A stretch of 40,264 nt of DNA from a virus, in IMG/VR virus record IMGVR_UViG_3300025669_000086, positions 1 through 40,264 of that record. One strand, written 5' to 3'. How positions within the stretch are numbered: the stretch's first letter is position 1; each line of letters begins with the position of its first letter. Shown piece after piece: positions 15,397 through 22,739 of this stretch. A program made the translations under genes and the position numbers. The notes beneath the pieces were generated by a model. The model did not search any database. It worked only from the letters and a program-made list of their open reading frames with translations, and had not been told where the DNA came from.

Positions 15397-16635
15397 CTAG
15401 GAGGTAGTACCATGAACGATACCACTCACGCGACTAGATGTAGTGGTGCCAACGTACTGGCTACGGAGGTCGGGAACCTTAATGCACATCACGCGGAAGA
15501 CCATTCGGCTTCCGCCTTGCTCTTCCCACTGAACCGTAGTCGTATCCATACCGATGACAGCCCGCACGGTATCCGAGGACATCTGAACCAAGAGAAGCTC
15601 ATCGGTATTGGTGAAAAAGTCAAGCATCTGAACCCGACTAATCCCGTTGATCATTTCTATCCGCTGGCGTACCGTCTTATCAACGGTCGTATAGCCCTGA
15701 GCAGAAGTACCAACGACATAGTCAGTATCCAGGTATTGATCCCAACTCGTGCTGTAATACAGCACAAAGGGACCATAGAACTTTTGAGCCCGAGCCAACT
15801 CCTTCATAGCCAAGACGTTAGCCAAGAACGTAGCAGCCACAAAACTACCCGAGGCGGTCACGTCCGTCTTGGTAATCCTATCGGGCTGGGTACGGAACCC
15901 ATAGATACCGCGATTGGAAAACGTGCTAGAGTCTCCGATTTTGGTGTCAGAGAAGTCCGTCACACCAATCGTCATCTTCTCTAGCGTTTCCGATACCCGA
16001 CGCCCACAACTCTCTGCGTTGCTAGTATCCAATGGCATGCCAGTATTTCGGCTAGAAGCCAATCGCCGTTGAGACAGCTCAAACCCTGCATGGATAATCG
16101 GCAAGGGCAGAATATCCGGGGTATAGAGAGGGCTATCATTGATATCGTTGGATAACGTATCCATATCAACTTTCGCATCGCCAGGATCAGTAACCGAATC
16201 CTTGATGATGCCGGGCGTAGCCATCCCATCAAACCCGCCATAGGTGTTTGCGCTAACCAAATCGTTCCAGGCAGATAGCCTATCACGGCTTGCGCGGGTA
16301 ACAGCCGAGTCAATACGTTGCCAAGCCTGATAGGGCAAAGCAGAAGCGTTGAACGTAGCCGGAACCATTCCGTTACTAATCAGGCGGGGCAGCGGGATAG
16401 CTTCCCTGAGGGGAACTATTCGCTTCTCTTCCTTACCAGTCAAACTGTTGACGACCATCTTCTCTTCAGTCTTGCCAGAATCAATCCAGCAATACTTTTG
16501 GCCGTCCTCCATAATCATCGGGCGAAGCAATCCAGCATCATAGCCTACGGCAGAGAAACGATTAGCCGTAGGGCCTTCAGGCTTTCCCCCCATGACAAAG
16601 TCAATCTCGACATTGTCAACAAATCCAAAGCTCAT
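15397..16635 (-). CDS. major capsid protein (HK97-fold)
   Basis: A 412-residue protein. It has features of the encapsulin-like/HK97 capsid family: LPYQAWQRIDSAVTRASRDR near residue 100 (N-arm and spine helix), a long central domain, and YYSTSWDQYLDTDY followed by VDKTVRQRIEMINGIS near residue 330 in the P-domain. There is no protease-type delta domain at the N terminus. It follows the protease/scaffold and decoration genes in the standard order. A strong Shine-Dalgarno (GAGGAG) precedes the ATG. Confidence 0.9.
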   Translation of the reverse strand: MSFGFVDNVEIDFVMGGKPEGPTANRFSAVGYDAGLLRPMIMEDGQKYCWIDSGKTEEKMVVNSLTGKEEKRIVPLREAIPLPRLISNGMVPATFNASALPYQAWQRIDSAVTRASRDRLSAWNDLVSANTYGGFDGMATPGIIKDSVTDPGDAKVDMDTLSNDINDSPLYTPDILPLPIIHAGFELSQRRLASSRNTGMPLDTSNAESCGRRVSETLEKMTIGVTDFSDTKIGDSSTFSNRGIYGFRTQPDRITKTDVTASGSFVAATFLANVLAMKELARAQKFYGPFVLYYSTSWDQYLDTDYVVGTSAQGYTTVDKTVRQRIEMINGISRVQMLDFFTNTDELLLVQMSSDTVRAVIGMDTTTVQWEEQGGSRMVFRVMCIKVPDLRSQYVGTTTSSRVSGIVHGTTS

Positions 16636-16676
16636 GTCACTCTCCTCTATTGAGTTATCTTGTTAGGTTTTGGGGG

Positions 16677-17186
16677 TTAAGCACCGCCAGCCCCGTTGAA
16701 TCGACAGTAAGCCCAACCATCAGCAGTAAGGGCAGAGACAACTTCCAAGCAGGTGAATGGATGCGCTTCAGCATCAGTATCACAAGCCATCAACTTGCCA
16801 GTCCCGTTATCAACCATCAGCTCATCACCGATACCGAAACTGTCTCCAGTTCCGCTTTGGTTTTCTACGAGCATGTTGGCCTTTTCACCCATAGCCGGGA
16901 AGTACACACGACCCATATCGCCGTCGGCGTATGCATCGTCATAAGTCTTTCCCTCTTGGTCCTTCTCTAGAAGGATTGCAATGGCCTTACGGTCGCCATC
17001 ATTATCCACGAAGTTCCCACTACTGTAGGCTTCTGTGCCATAGGCAGCGTAGGTGAATACACCACCAACAGCAGCCGTGTCAGGTTCCAATTCCATCACC
17101 GTGCCTGGCTTTGGTGTGCCTGTGACAAAAATGTCCTCAAACACTCCCCGCGTGCCAGCACCGGCTAGGATGCGTGTACCTTTCAT
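16677..17186 (-). CDS. capsid decoration protein (DUF2190-like)
   Basis: A 169-residue beta-rich, Gly/Asp/Ala-rich protein (KPGTVMELEPDTAAVGGVF, GIGDELMVDNGTGKL). The pattern of a small barrel with a GDxG-type turn and the position between prohead protease and capsid genes match DUF2190/gpD-like head decoration proteins. A good Shine-Dalgarno (GAGGAGAGG) lies upstream of the ATG. Confidence 0.75.
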   Translation of the reverse strand: MKGTRILAGAGTRGVFEDIFVTGTPKPGTVMELEPDTAAVGGVFTYAAYGTEAYSSGNFVDNDGDRKAIAILLEKDQEGKTYDDAYADGDMGRVYFPAMGEKANMLVENQSGTGDSFGIGDELMVDNGTGKLMACDTDAEAHPFTCLEVVSALTADGWAYCRFNGAGGA

Positions 17187-17229
17187 AATTGTTTCCTCTC
17201 CTCAAACAGATTGTTGATTGGTTAGTAGC

Positions 17230-17835
17230 TTAAAGATACTCACTCGGCAAGCCTACTGGGGTGAGTTTCTTTGTTTGGTTGTTCGTTTGTCCGGCCCCGC
17301 CAGCAGCACCAGAAAAGTTCTGGGTTGTCTCTTCCTTCTTCGGAACCAATACAGACAGAGACCGCAAGTCCTCTAGACTCTTGGTATTCAACGTAGCCGT
17401 CAAAGCCTCTTTAGACTCATCAGCCACATTAGCCGTAAGGTTGTCCACCAACTCTGCCTTCTGCCGTTCCATTTCAGTACGCGCAAACGAAAGTTGCTCA
17501 CGCATAGTCTGAGGCAAGTCCTCTTCCGTAATCGGCTTGGCCTTAGTCTCGTTGACAACAGGCTTCTCCTTGGGTTTCTCTCCGGTCTTCTTGACCTTAG
17601 TTTCCCAAGCCTTAGTCTTCACATTCCAGGTATGGTCATTGCCACCCGGATCGGTAAAGCCCTTGACTGCCTCATTGTGAACAGCCTCTTGCTGATCGCT
17701 CTTGTCGGCTTGCTGCTTTACCTTGGTCAACTGATTGTCAGTGAGCTTCTCTAGCTCTCCCCGATCCTCAGCATCCCAACAACAAGAATTGGCAATCAGA
17801 CCTTCGATGATCTTTTTGCGTTCATCCTTATCCAT
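17230..17835 (-). CDS. nested in-frame scaffold protein (Nu3-like)
   Basis: Inside the protease gene an ATG at 17835 (MDKDERKKIIEGLIANSCC) is preceded by a strong Shine-Dalgarno, GAAGGAG, 6 nt upstream. Starting there gives a 201-residue, highly charged, mostly helical protein identical to the C-terminal half of the protease gene. This is the arrangement of lambda C and Nu3, where the nested product is the internal scaffold. Initiation is inferred from the ribosome-binding site. Confidence 0.7.
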   Translation of the reverse strand: MDKDERKKIIEGLIANSCCWDAEDRGELEKLTDNQLTKVKQQADKSDQQEAVHNEAVKGFTDPGGNDHTWNVKTKAWETKVKKTGEKPKEKPVVNETKAKPITEEDLPQTMREQLSFARTEMERQKAELVDNLTANVADESKEALTATLNTKSLEDLRSLSVLVPKKEETTQNFSGAAGGAGQTNNQTKKLTPVGLPSEYL

Positions 17836-18408
17836 GCTACTCTCCTTCGTGTTTCGGTTTATGTTAATTCCGCAGCCGTCAGCCACAGAACATGCCCCTC
17901 TTTGATCTGGTAGTACAGCTACGTGATCTGGGCGGTAGTTTCGGGCTACAAATCGGTAAGGTACTCCGTTCCAGACAGCCCCATCTTCAGCGGGTACATT
18001 TTCCGTGAACAGCCCGGTACTTAATTCAACGGGTCTACCTGCTTCAAGATTGTTATAGGTGATTGGGGCAATTGCTTTCATCCGCTCCACATCAAACCAA
18101 CTCTCTGCTTTCAACTTCCCGTCTTGGGCCTTAGTGTTAAGGACAGTCCCAACGCCTTGACTTTCCAGAGTAGTTGCGTTGCGTGCCGAGATAGCTTTGC
18201 CATCTTTATACGGATGACGAATTACCAATGGCATCCCATCCCACGCTGCTACGTTGGCGGCTATCTCATCAGCTGGGTAGTACAAAAGGCCCTGACTGCC
18301 ATTGAGAATACCCTCAACAATCAACGTCATGGGAGCAACAAGATGCTCACGGCCAAAGAGAATTTCCTTGCGAACGGAGCCAGTCAGATTTGCTACTAGA
18401 GTTATCAT
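17230..18408 (-). CDS. prohead protease (DUF2213-like) with C-terminal scaffold
   Basis: A 392-residue protein. The N-terminal domain (about 1-190) has the DUF2213-type capsid maturation protease pattern: WDGMPLVIRHPYKDGK (about 55) with a His, GRPVELSTGLF (about 125) with a Ser, and NYRPDHVAVLPDQRGACSV (about 160) with a second conserved His. The C-terminal 200 residues are charged and helical with a coiled coil, typical of scaffold. Fusion of protease and scaffold in one reading frame is common in lambda-like head modules. The ATG follows a 300-bp structured non-coding region, and no capsid-type neighbour overlaps it. Confidence 0.8.
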   Translation of the reverse strand: MITLVANLTGSVRKEILFGREHLVAPMTLIVEGILNGSQGLLYYPADEIAANVAAWDGMPLVIRHPYKDGKAISARNATTLESQGVGTVLNTKAQDGKLKAESWFDVERMKAIAPITYNNLEAGRPVELSTGLFTENVPAEDGAVWNGVPYRFVARNYRPDHVAVLPDQRGACSVADGCGININRNTKESSMDKDERKKIIEGLIANSCCWDAEDRGELEKLTDNQLTKVKQQADKSDQQEAVHNEAVKGFTDPGGNDHTWNVKTKAWETKVKKTGEKPKEKPVVNETKAKPITEEDLPQTMREQLSFARTEMERQKAELVDNLTANVADESKEALTATLNTKSLEDLRSLSVLVPKKEETTQNFSGAAGGAGQTNNQTKKLTPVGLPSEYL

Positions 18409-18715
18409 GCCTGCTAACCTACGCGCAATAGGTGAGCATCCATAGCACGTTTCCCAAGAATTAGCCCTACAGCCTTGCGGAAAAGCCCCAGATACCCCCC
18501 AGGGCAGCCGAGAAGGGGTCTGTAGGGCCTTGCTAGCCTCTAGCCTAGTAATTTAGGGGCTAAACGCACCCAAGGGCTTAGGCGAGGGCTTAGGGCCTTG
18601 CAGAGAAGAGGCTATAGCGGGGGGTATAGAAGGCTATAGCGGGGGGCCTAGGCTTAGACAAGGCAAGAGAATGGGATTAGACGAGGCGAGACAAAAGACT
18701 GAGAGGGATTGGAAG
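18409..18715. other. 307-bp non-coding region, repeat-rich and structured
   Basis: This is the longest non-coding interval in the window. No plausible gene is present. It contains GGCTATAGCGGGGGG twice (18610-18624 and 18632-18646, period 22), AGGGCCTTGC twice, several GGGCTTAGG copies, and a 9-bp perfect inverted repeat GCCCTACAG / CTGTAGGGC (18464-18472 and 18520-18528) that could close a long hairpin. Plus-strand composition is G-rich, unlike its neighbours. Confidence 0.7.
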
Positions 18716-19000
18716 CTATCCTGCTGAGGCTTCTTTGGGATCGATTGGGGGATGACTCAACGGAATGAATACCAGCTTCTTAATCCATTGATACATCCTC
18801 TGGCGTTTGGTCCAAACACATAATACGTCTTCTCCCTGAGCGCGCAACAGCGGGCGGAGTCTGGCTAAGTGTACATTGACAGTTGTGGGATTGCCTAGCT
18901 CATCCGAAAGGCAAGTCATCAATTCCTCTCGGGTGTGAGGCTCTCCATCTCCAAGCACCTTCAAGAGTCTACGGTGTGTGGGCGTTATTCGTTGGGTCAT
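18716..19000 (-). CDS. small winged-helix DNA-binding protein
   Basis: A 94-residue protein. ITPTHRRLLKVLGDGEPHT then NPTTVNVHLARLRPLLRAQG then VLCVWTKRQRMYQW form the helix-turn-helix plus wing pattern of an OmpR/PhoB-like or similar winged helix. It overlaps the stop of the head morphogenesis gene by 4 nt and precedes the structured non-coding region. It could regulate the late operon, perhaps at that region; this is inference. Confidence 0.7.
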   Translation of the reverse strand: MTQRITPTHRRLLKVLGDGEPHTREELMTCLSDELGNPTTVNVHLARLRPLLRAQGEDVLCVWTKRQRMYQWIKKLVFIPLSHPPIDPKEASAG

Positions 19001-20853
19001 TGCTTGGTTGGCTCCAGTTTAGCGGGTTGGATCTTCGTTACTCTTGGCTTGGGTAGTGTAGGCTTGTCTAGGATACTCTTGGGACGTACCTTGGCTATGC
19101 GTACATCGGCTCCTGCCCAGTTGCTACGTGCCTTCTGTTCAGCTAGAGTGCGCTTGGTTTTCTTAGTGAACCTTCCTGTCTCTGGATCTTTGTAGCGTCG
19201 GCCTTGCCCCTTAATCATTCTTCCTTGGGGGATTTCTTGTCTGATGTTCTTGTCGATAGCTCCTTGAACTTCTTTTTGTGTGCGCTTCTGTTTCTTGGTG
19301 TCTTCTCCCACATTGGCTGGCATAAATGCGCAACGACAGTTACTAACTACAAATCCATCGCTACAATAGAGGCTACTTTCTGTGGTATAATCAAATGCAA
19401 GGCCATAGTAGTTACCTAACTCTACTTTTTCGACAGAGAGCCAGACGAAATGATTATCAGCAGCAACCCAAGAGTCAGAGCCGCCCACGCCGCCCGTAGA
19501 GGGCAAAAGGACAGTACAGCAACCAAGAAGGCCCGGGCGGAAACCCGCCACCGTCTTGGAATTGGGATCGGGCCACAAGAGGAGGTCTTCGCGGAGTTTC
19601 TCGATTCCGCTGGGATTTCTTATGGGCAACAAACCCCTTGTGGGACATATTGCTTGGACTTCACCCTCACAGAATACCCTGTCGCCGTGGAGATCGTGAC
19701 TGGGGGAGGAAATAAGAGAGTCTCGGCAAACAGAAAGAATCGTCTCAAATACGTCTTGGGATGTTGGAATCTGTTTGTTGTAAACGCCCGGGGTAAAACC
19801 TTGATCTTGCCGAAGGTCATAGAGTACCTTATCGCCTTCTCTGATTTCCTTGGCGCGAACCATACCCCGAGCGGTCATCATTGGGTGATTAGGGCCGATG
19901 GTCGTCCTATGTTCCCCTCCCCCGGATGCGTACAGTATGACACAAGGACCGCTGTAGTAAGCCCGAACCGCCTCAAGGCACTCACCGTAAGATACAAAGG
20001 TTGAAGGACCAAAAACAGCGTTAGGATGTCTGGGAATTATCCCTCTTGCTTCCTTGAGAGTAAGAACTACACCATCCATATCAGCACATAGGGGACAAGT
20101 TCTGTCATCGTATGCAGCACTCCATTCCACCATTACGCCTACCTGAGCAACCCCCATCTTGTCCATCGCGTCTAGTTGCCCCTCAGCGTGCGCGCGTATA
20201 ATCTCCGTGCGTGCAATAGTCAACGCGCGTGTCTTCCCCATATCTAATGTCTTAACCATGCCTCTTGCAATCGTGCGAGGATTTGCTCCTTGGGCTAACC
20301 CATCTGCAAGTGTTCTGGTAATCCTACTCGCCATGGATGCGTCTACACCCTTGAGGTCAGTATAGACGCGGCCGGTTATCTGTTTGATTTTGTCGATGGC
20401 TATAGGTTGTGCAAACGAGGAGCGTAGAAACTCGTCCTTAGAGCCAGCGTAGAAATCTCGTAAGCTGTCTTGATCGTGCAGGGATGCCTTCCGCGTATCA
20501 TCGAAAGCACGACCAGCCCCCTTCTTGTACCCATCCTCCACAAACTTTTTGTAGTAAGCTGTTTCCAATTGAGCAGCACTACTAGCAATAATCTCTTGTT
20601 GGACTTGAGTAGCAAACCACTGTTGGAACTGTCGTACCTTCGCGGAGTCCGTAGAGAATCGCCAACGAACGTTTACCGTCAATTCGTTGTCTACTCTGTT
20701 GGAAGGCTTCAAACCGAAAGCATCATCCACAAACACTAGTTGGATTATTGCACTCTTAACTCGGTTGAATCTCGCGGATATGTTTTCACAAGCCCTACGT
20801 CTGAGGGTTGCTGATCTAGTTGGATCGGCTCTCAACGGATGTATTGCTGCCAT
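18997..20853 (-). CDS. Mu gpF-like head morphogenesis protein, interrupted by an intein
   Basis: A 618-residue precursor. Residues 1-278 and 506-618 are the exteins. They join as RHPN/CRCAF, restoring the SPP1 gp7/Mu gpF signature RTCPLCADMDG...HPNCRC at the heart of the domain, which includes a Cys-rich loop. TLADGLAQGANPRTIARGM and ARTEIIRAHAEGQ are conserved helices of that family. The protein is a minor capsid component needed for head assembly. The Lys/Arg-rich C-terminal 100 residues suggest interaction with DNA. It lies between the portal/HTH genes and the winged-helix gene. Splicing is required to make the intact signature. Confidence 0.85.
   Translation of the reverse strand: MAAIHPLRADPTRSATLRRRACENISARFNRVKSAIIQLVFVDDAFGLKPSNRVDNELTVNVRWRFSTDSAKVRQFQQWFATQVQQEIIASSAAQLETAYYKKFVEDGYKKGAGRAFDDTRKASLHDQDSLRDFYAGSKDEFLRSSFAQPIAIDKIKQITGRVYTDLKGVDASMASRITRTLADGLAQGANPRTIARGMVKTLDMGKTRALTIARTEIIRAHAEGQLDAMDKMGVAQVGVMVEWSAAYDDRTCPLCADMDGVVLTLKEARGIIPRHPNAVFGPSTFVSYGECLEAVRAYYSGPCVILYASGGGEHRTTIGPNHPMMTARGMVRAKEIREGDKVLYDLRQDQGFTPGVYNKQIPTSQDVFETILSVCRDSLISSPSHDLHGDRVFCEGEVQAICPTRGLLPIRNPSGIEKLREDLLLWPDPNSKTVAGFRPGLLGCCTVLLPSTGGVGGSDSWVAADNHFVWLSVEKVELGNYYGLAFDYTTESSLYCSDGFVVSNCRCAFMPANVGEDTKKQKRTQKEVQGAIDKNIRQEIPQGRMIKGQGRRYKDPETGRFTKKTKRTLAEQKARSNWAGADVRIAKVRPKSILDKPTLPKPRVTKIQPAKLEPTKQ
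19383..19391 (+). promoter_or_regulatory. possible extended -10 promoter for the antisense nuclease gene
   Basis: The plus strand reads TGGTATAAT, an extended -10 form. No good -35 is present. The bases also encode the conserved DYTT of the intein on the other strand, so the match may be incidental. Confidence 0.25.
19450..20004 (+). CDS. antisense Vsr/DUF559-like endonuclease within the intein (candidate)
   Basis: A 184-residue plus-strand frame lying wholly inside the intein-coding DNA, antisense to intein residues 285-468 and codon over codon. A basic N terminus (AARRGQKDSTATKKARAETR) is followed by a pattern expected of Vsr/DUF559-type PD-(D/E)xK nucleases: GPQEEVFAEFLDSAGISYG, TYCLDFTLTEYPVAVEIVTG with Asp and Glu, then RKNRLKYVLGCWNLFVVNA. 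Such nucleases occur as homing endonucleases beside inteins. The start codon ATG has only a weak Shine-Dalgarno. An extended -10 (TGGTATAAT) lies 59 nt upstream. It could be a chance antisense frame, but the motif order argues for real coding. Confidence 0.5.
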   Translation: MIISSNPRVRAAHAARRGQKDSTATKKARAETRHRLGIGIGPQEEVFAEFLDSAGISYGQQTPCGTYCLDFTLTEYPVAVEIVTGGGNKRVSANRKNRLKYVLGCWNLFVVNARGKTLILPKVIEYLIAFSDFLGANHTPSGHHWVIRADGRPMFPSPGCVQYDTRTAVVSPNRLKALTVRYKG

Positions 20854-20858
20854 TGGAG

Positions 20859-21215
20859 TTACCTGATTGGTTTCTTAGGTCCACGGAATATTTTGCATGT
20901 AGGAATGGATGGGGGCACTGTTCCATTAGGCCCTGCCATTTGTCTACTCTGTCGGAGGCTCAATGTCCTCAACGCATCAGCCCTTCGCTGTATCTCTTGA
21001 GGACAAGGCATGTAGCTTCCAGTATCCTCTTGGGATTCACGTGCATGAGCTGCCTCTATGAGGCTCCTGACATGCACTCCAGCATCCACTAGGATATTGC
21101 GAATAAAAGTCCCCGAACACCCGAACCTTCTACTCAGCTTGTACAAGGATTCCCCAGACTTGTACTTCTCAATAATCTCTAGTTTGTCCTTCTCTGTTAC
21201 GTCTTTGCAACTCAT
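20859..21215 (-). CDS. small helix-turn-helix protein
   Basis: A 118-residue protein. KLEIIEKYKSGESLYKLSRR followed by FGCSGTFIRNILVDAGVHVR is a resolvase/Hin-like helix-turn-helix in the first 50 residues. The rest is polar and unrecognised. It lies between portal and head morphogenesis genes with 2-5 nt gaps, so it is co-translated with structural genes. A regulatory or packaging-related role is possible. Confidence 0.65.
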   Translation of the reverse strand: MSCKDVTEKDKLEIIEKYKSGESLYKLSRRFGCSGTFIRNILVDAGVHVRSLIEAAHARESQEDTGSYMPCPQEIQRRADALRTLSLRQSRQMAGPNGTVPPSIPTCKIFRGPKKPIR

Positions 21216-21217
21216 GG

Positions 21218-22696
21218 TTATTCTCCTGAAGGTGCTTCCTTGTTTGGTTCTTCTTCCAACCGCAAATCTTCTAGGGGTGTTGCGTCTTTGAGAATTTCCT
21301 CTGCCTCATCTACGGGAATTTCCAGCACACGAGTCAAGAAGTCTAGCTCACCCATCAGTCCCTCTACACTGCCCTGGATGTACTTTGCCATTGCCTCTGT
21401 CCTTTTGACAGCAATATCGGCTTTGACTTCTGCACTGATAGATCCTAAGTCTGGCCAAGTTACTTCATAGCCATCTGAGGGAACGGGTAGCACTCGCATT
21501 GCAATGAGTCGATCAACGACAGGACTGATTATGCAGGGCGTGAGATAATAGTTTTGCCTATAGGCTAGATTATCATTCCAAGACCCGTCGTCTTGAGAGG
21601 AAGCCAGCTCTCCACGTTCACTTCCCATGAATATCCTCTTAGGACAATCGTGGTAAATGCAGATAGCTTGGATTTGAGCATCGATTTGCGGAGTAGGATC
21701 AACAACCTGTGGTGCTAGGCTCTTGGCTTGTAATCCCTTAGTCACGAAGTACCGTTGGAGGCTGTTCGTATAGGCCTCCATCTGCCCCTGCAAAGCTTCC
21801 TTGTCAATATTGACATCACCTCCCAGGGAAGGGTGAGTTTCAAGAGAGAGTCCGGGAAAGGCTCCACGATAGTACATTTCAGGACTAGCGCAATACAACT
21901 TGCGTAAGCCAAGAATATTGTCGTAGATTGGGAGAAGGCGAGGCACTCCAAACACTTCGCTGCTACCTCGATTGTCAGCTAGATGAACTACCCTGGTCCA
22001 ATGGACCTCTTGCTTGTTTACCAATGCCCCTTCTCTTGTACCCGTTCCACTGGGATCAGCGAAGCTAACAGAATATTGAATAGGTTGTCCGTAACGAGGA
22101 TTGGCCACATCCTTTTCCCAAGCACTAACGGGACATTGAGATTCATCGAAAGCGCGCACATACAAAAGCTTTCGTTGAGGAGTATTTGATCCTGTTGCTT
22201 GTCCATCTTCACCAATGCCTTCAACAGGTTCAACCAAGGGCTTACCATCATCAATACCTAGCAACAGAATACCATACCGGCCAATCCCACTCAGTTCATC
22301 TCCTCTCCGTAGTCTCTCCCAGATTGGGTGCCCCTTCTCTGTTCTATACCAAGAACTTTTCTGTGGTGTGATGCTTAGGTCTCTCCAAGCCTTTTCAAAC
22401 GGAGTCTCTTCGTCTACGTCTTCCGTCTCATAGACAGTAGGCTGTACCATCCAAGATTCGTCGGGGAGCAATCCCACAGACCGCTTGGCTATTGCTACTC
22501 TGTCATAGAGTTGCTTGTAATTATCGATTGTGATCGTTGAGGTTGTGGGCAGCCCACACTCATCATCGAGGTTTCGGCGAGGGTCTAGAAACTTCCTCGC
22601 CATTTGTGCCCTAGAGAGAATTGTGTTTGCCACAAACATCTCATCTAGCTGGTCCACCCTCTTCTTCAATTCTGCTGTTGTGTCTTTATCTGCCAT
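21218..22696 (-). CDS. portal protein (DUF1073-like)
   Basis: A 492-residue protein. The segment LYCASPEMYYRGAFPGLSLE (about residue 275) and ICIYHDCPKRIFMGSERGEL (about 345), then SSQDDGSWNDNLAYRQNYYL, are characteristic of DUF1073-type portals. It forms the dodecameric DNA channel of the head. It follows the large terminase and precedes the head morphogenesis gene as expected. An acidic C terminus is typical. A good Shine-Dalgarno (GGGAGAAG) precedes the ATG. Confidence 0.9.
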   Translation of the reverse strand: MADKDTTAELKKRVDQLDEMFVANTILSRAQMARKFLDPRRNLDDECGLPTTSTITIDNYKQLYDRVAIAKRSVGLLPDESWMVQPTVYETEDVDEETPFEKAWRDLSITPQKSSWYRTEKGHPIWERLRRGDELSGIGRYGILLLGIDDGKPLVEPVEGIGEDGQATGSNTPQRKLLYVRAFDESQCPVSAWEKDVANPRYGQPIQYSVSFADPSGTGTREGALVNKQEVHWTRVVHLADNRGSSEVFGVPRLLPIYDNILGLRKLYCASPEMYYRGAFPGLSLETHPSLGGDVNIDKEALQGQMEAYTNSLQRYFVTKGLQAKSLAPQVVDPTPQIDAQIQAICIYHDCPKRIFMGSERGELASSQDDGSWNDNLAYRQNYYLTPCIISPVVDRLIAMRVLPVPSDGYEVTWPDLGSISAEVKADIAVKRTEAMAKYIQGSVEGLMGELDFLTRVLEIPVDEAEEILKDATPLEDLRLEEEPNKEAPSGE

Positions 22697-22731
22697 GATT
22701 CTTCTCCCTAAGGTTTTGCTCCACTATCTGT

Positions 22732-22737
22732 ATTATA
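22732..22737 (-). promoter_or_regulatory. possible -10 box (TATAAT) upstream of portal
   Basis: The minus strand reads GGCTATAATACAG between the large terminase stop (22740) and the portal start (22696). No TTGACA-like -35 is found at 16-18 nt. Confidence 0.35.
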
Positions 22738-22739
22738 GC

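Larger units (their letters stand above)
19339..20019 (-). mobile_element. intein in the head morphogenesis protein, Ala1 type
   Basis: Residues 279-505 (227 aa). The N-terminal residue is Ala (AVFGPSTF), not Cys or Ser. The block-B-like motif is TTIGPNHPMMTARG. The C-terminal blocks read LAFDYTTESSLYCSDGFVVSN followed by Cys+1. The penultimate His of most inteins is Ser here, and the last residue is Asn. An Ala1 start with Cys+1 recalls class 2 (KlbA-like) inteins, which bypass the first acyl shift. No intein-encoded homing endonuclease domain lies in this frame; the middle contains SSPSHDLHGD and RGLLPIRNPSGIEKLRE. The element sits exactly between HPN and CRC. Confidence 0.8.

Noticed and set aside
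15412-15984. Plus-strand 190-codon frame with an ideal AGGAGG and ATG
   Set aside because: It is antisense to the capsid gene; the ribosome-binding site arises from the capsid C-terminal codons and stop. The product (MNDTTHATRCSGANVLATEV...) has no recognisable pattern.
19339-20019. Class 3 intein assignment
   Set aside because: The block-F residue that should be Cys in class 3 appears to be Asp, and Cys+1 is present; class 2-like is preferred.
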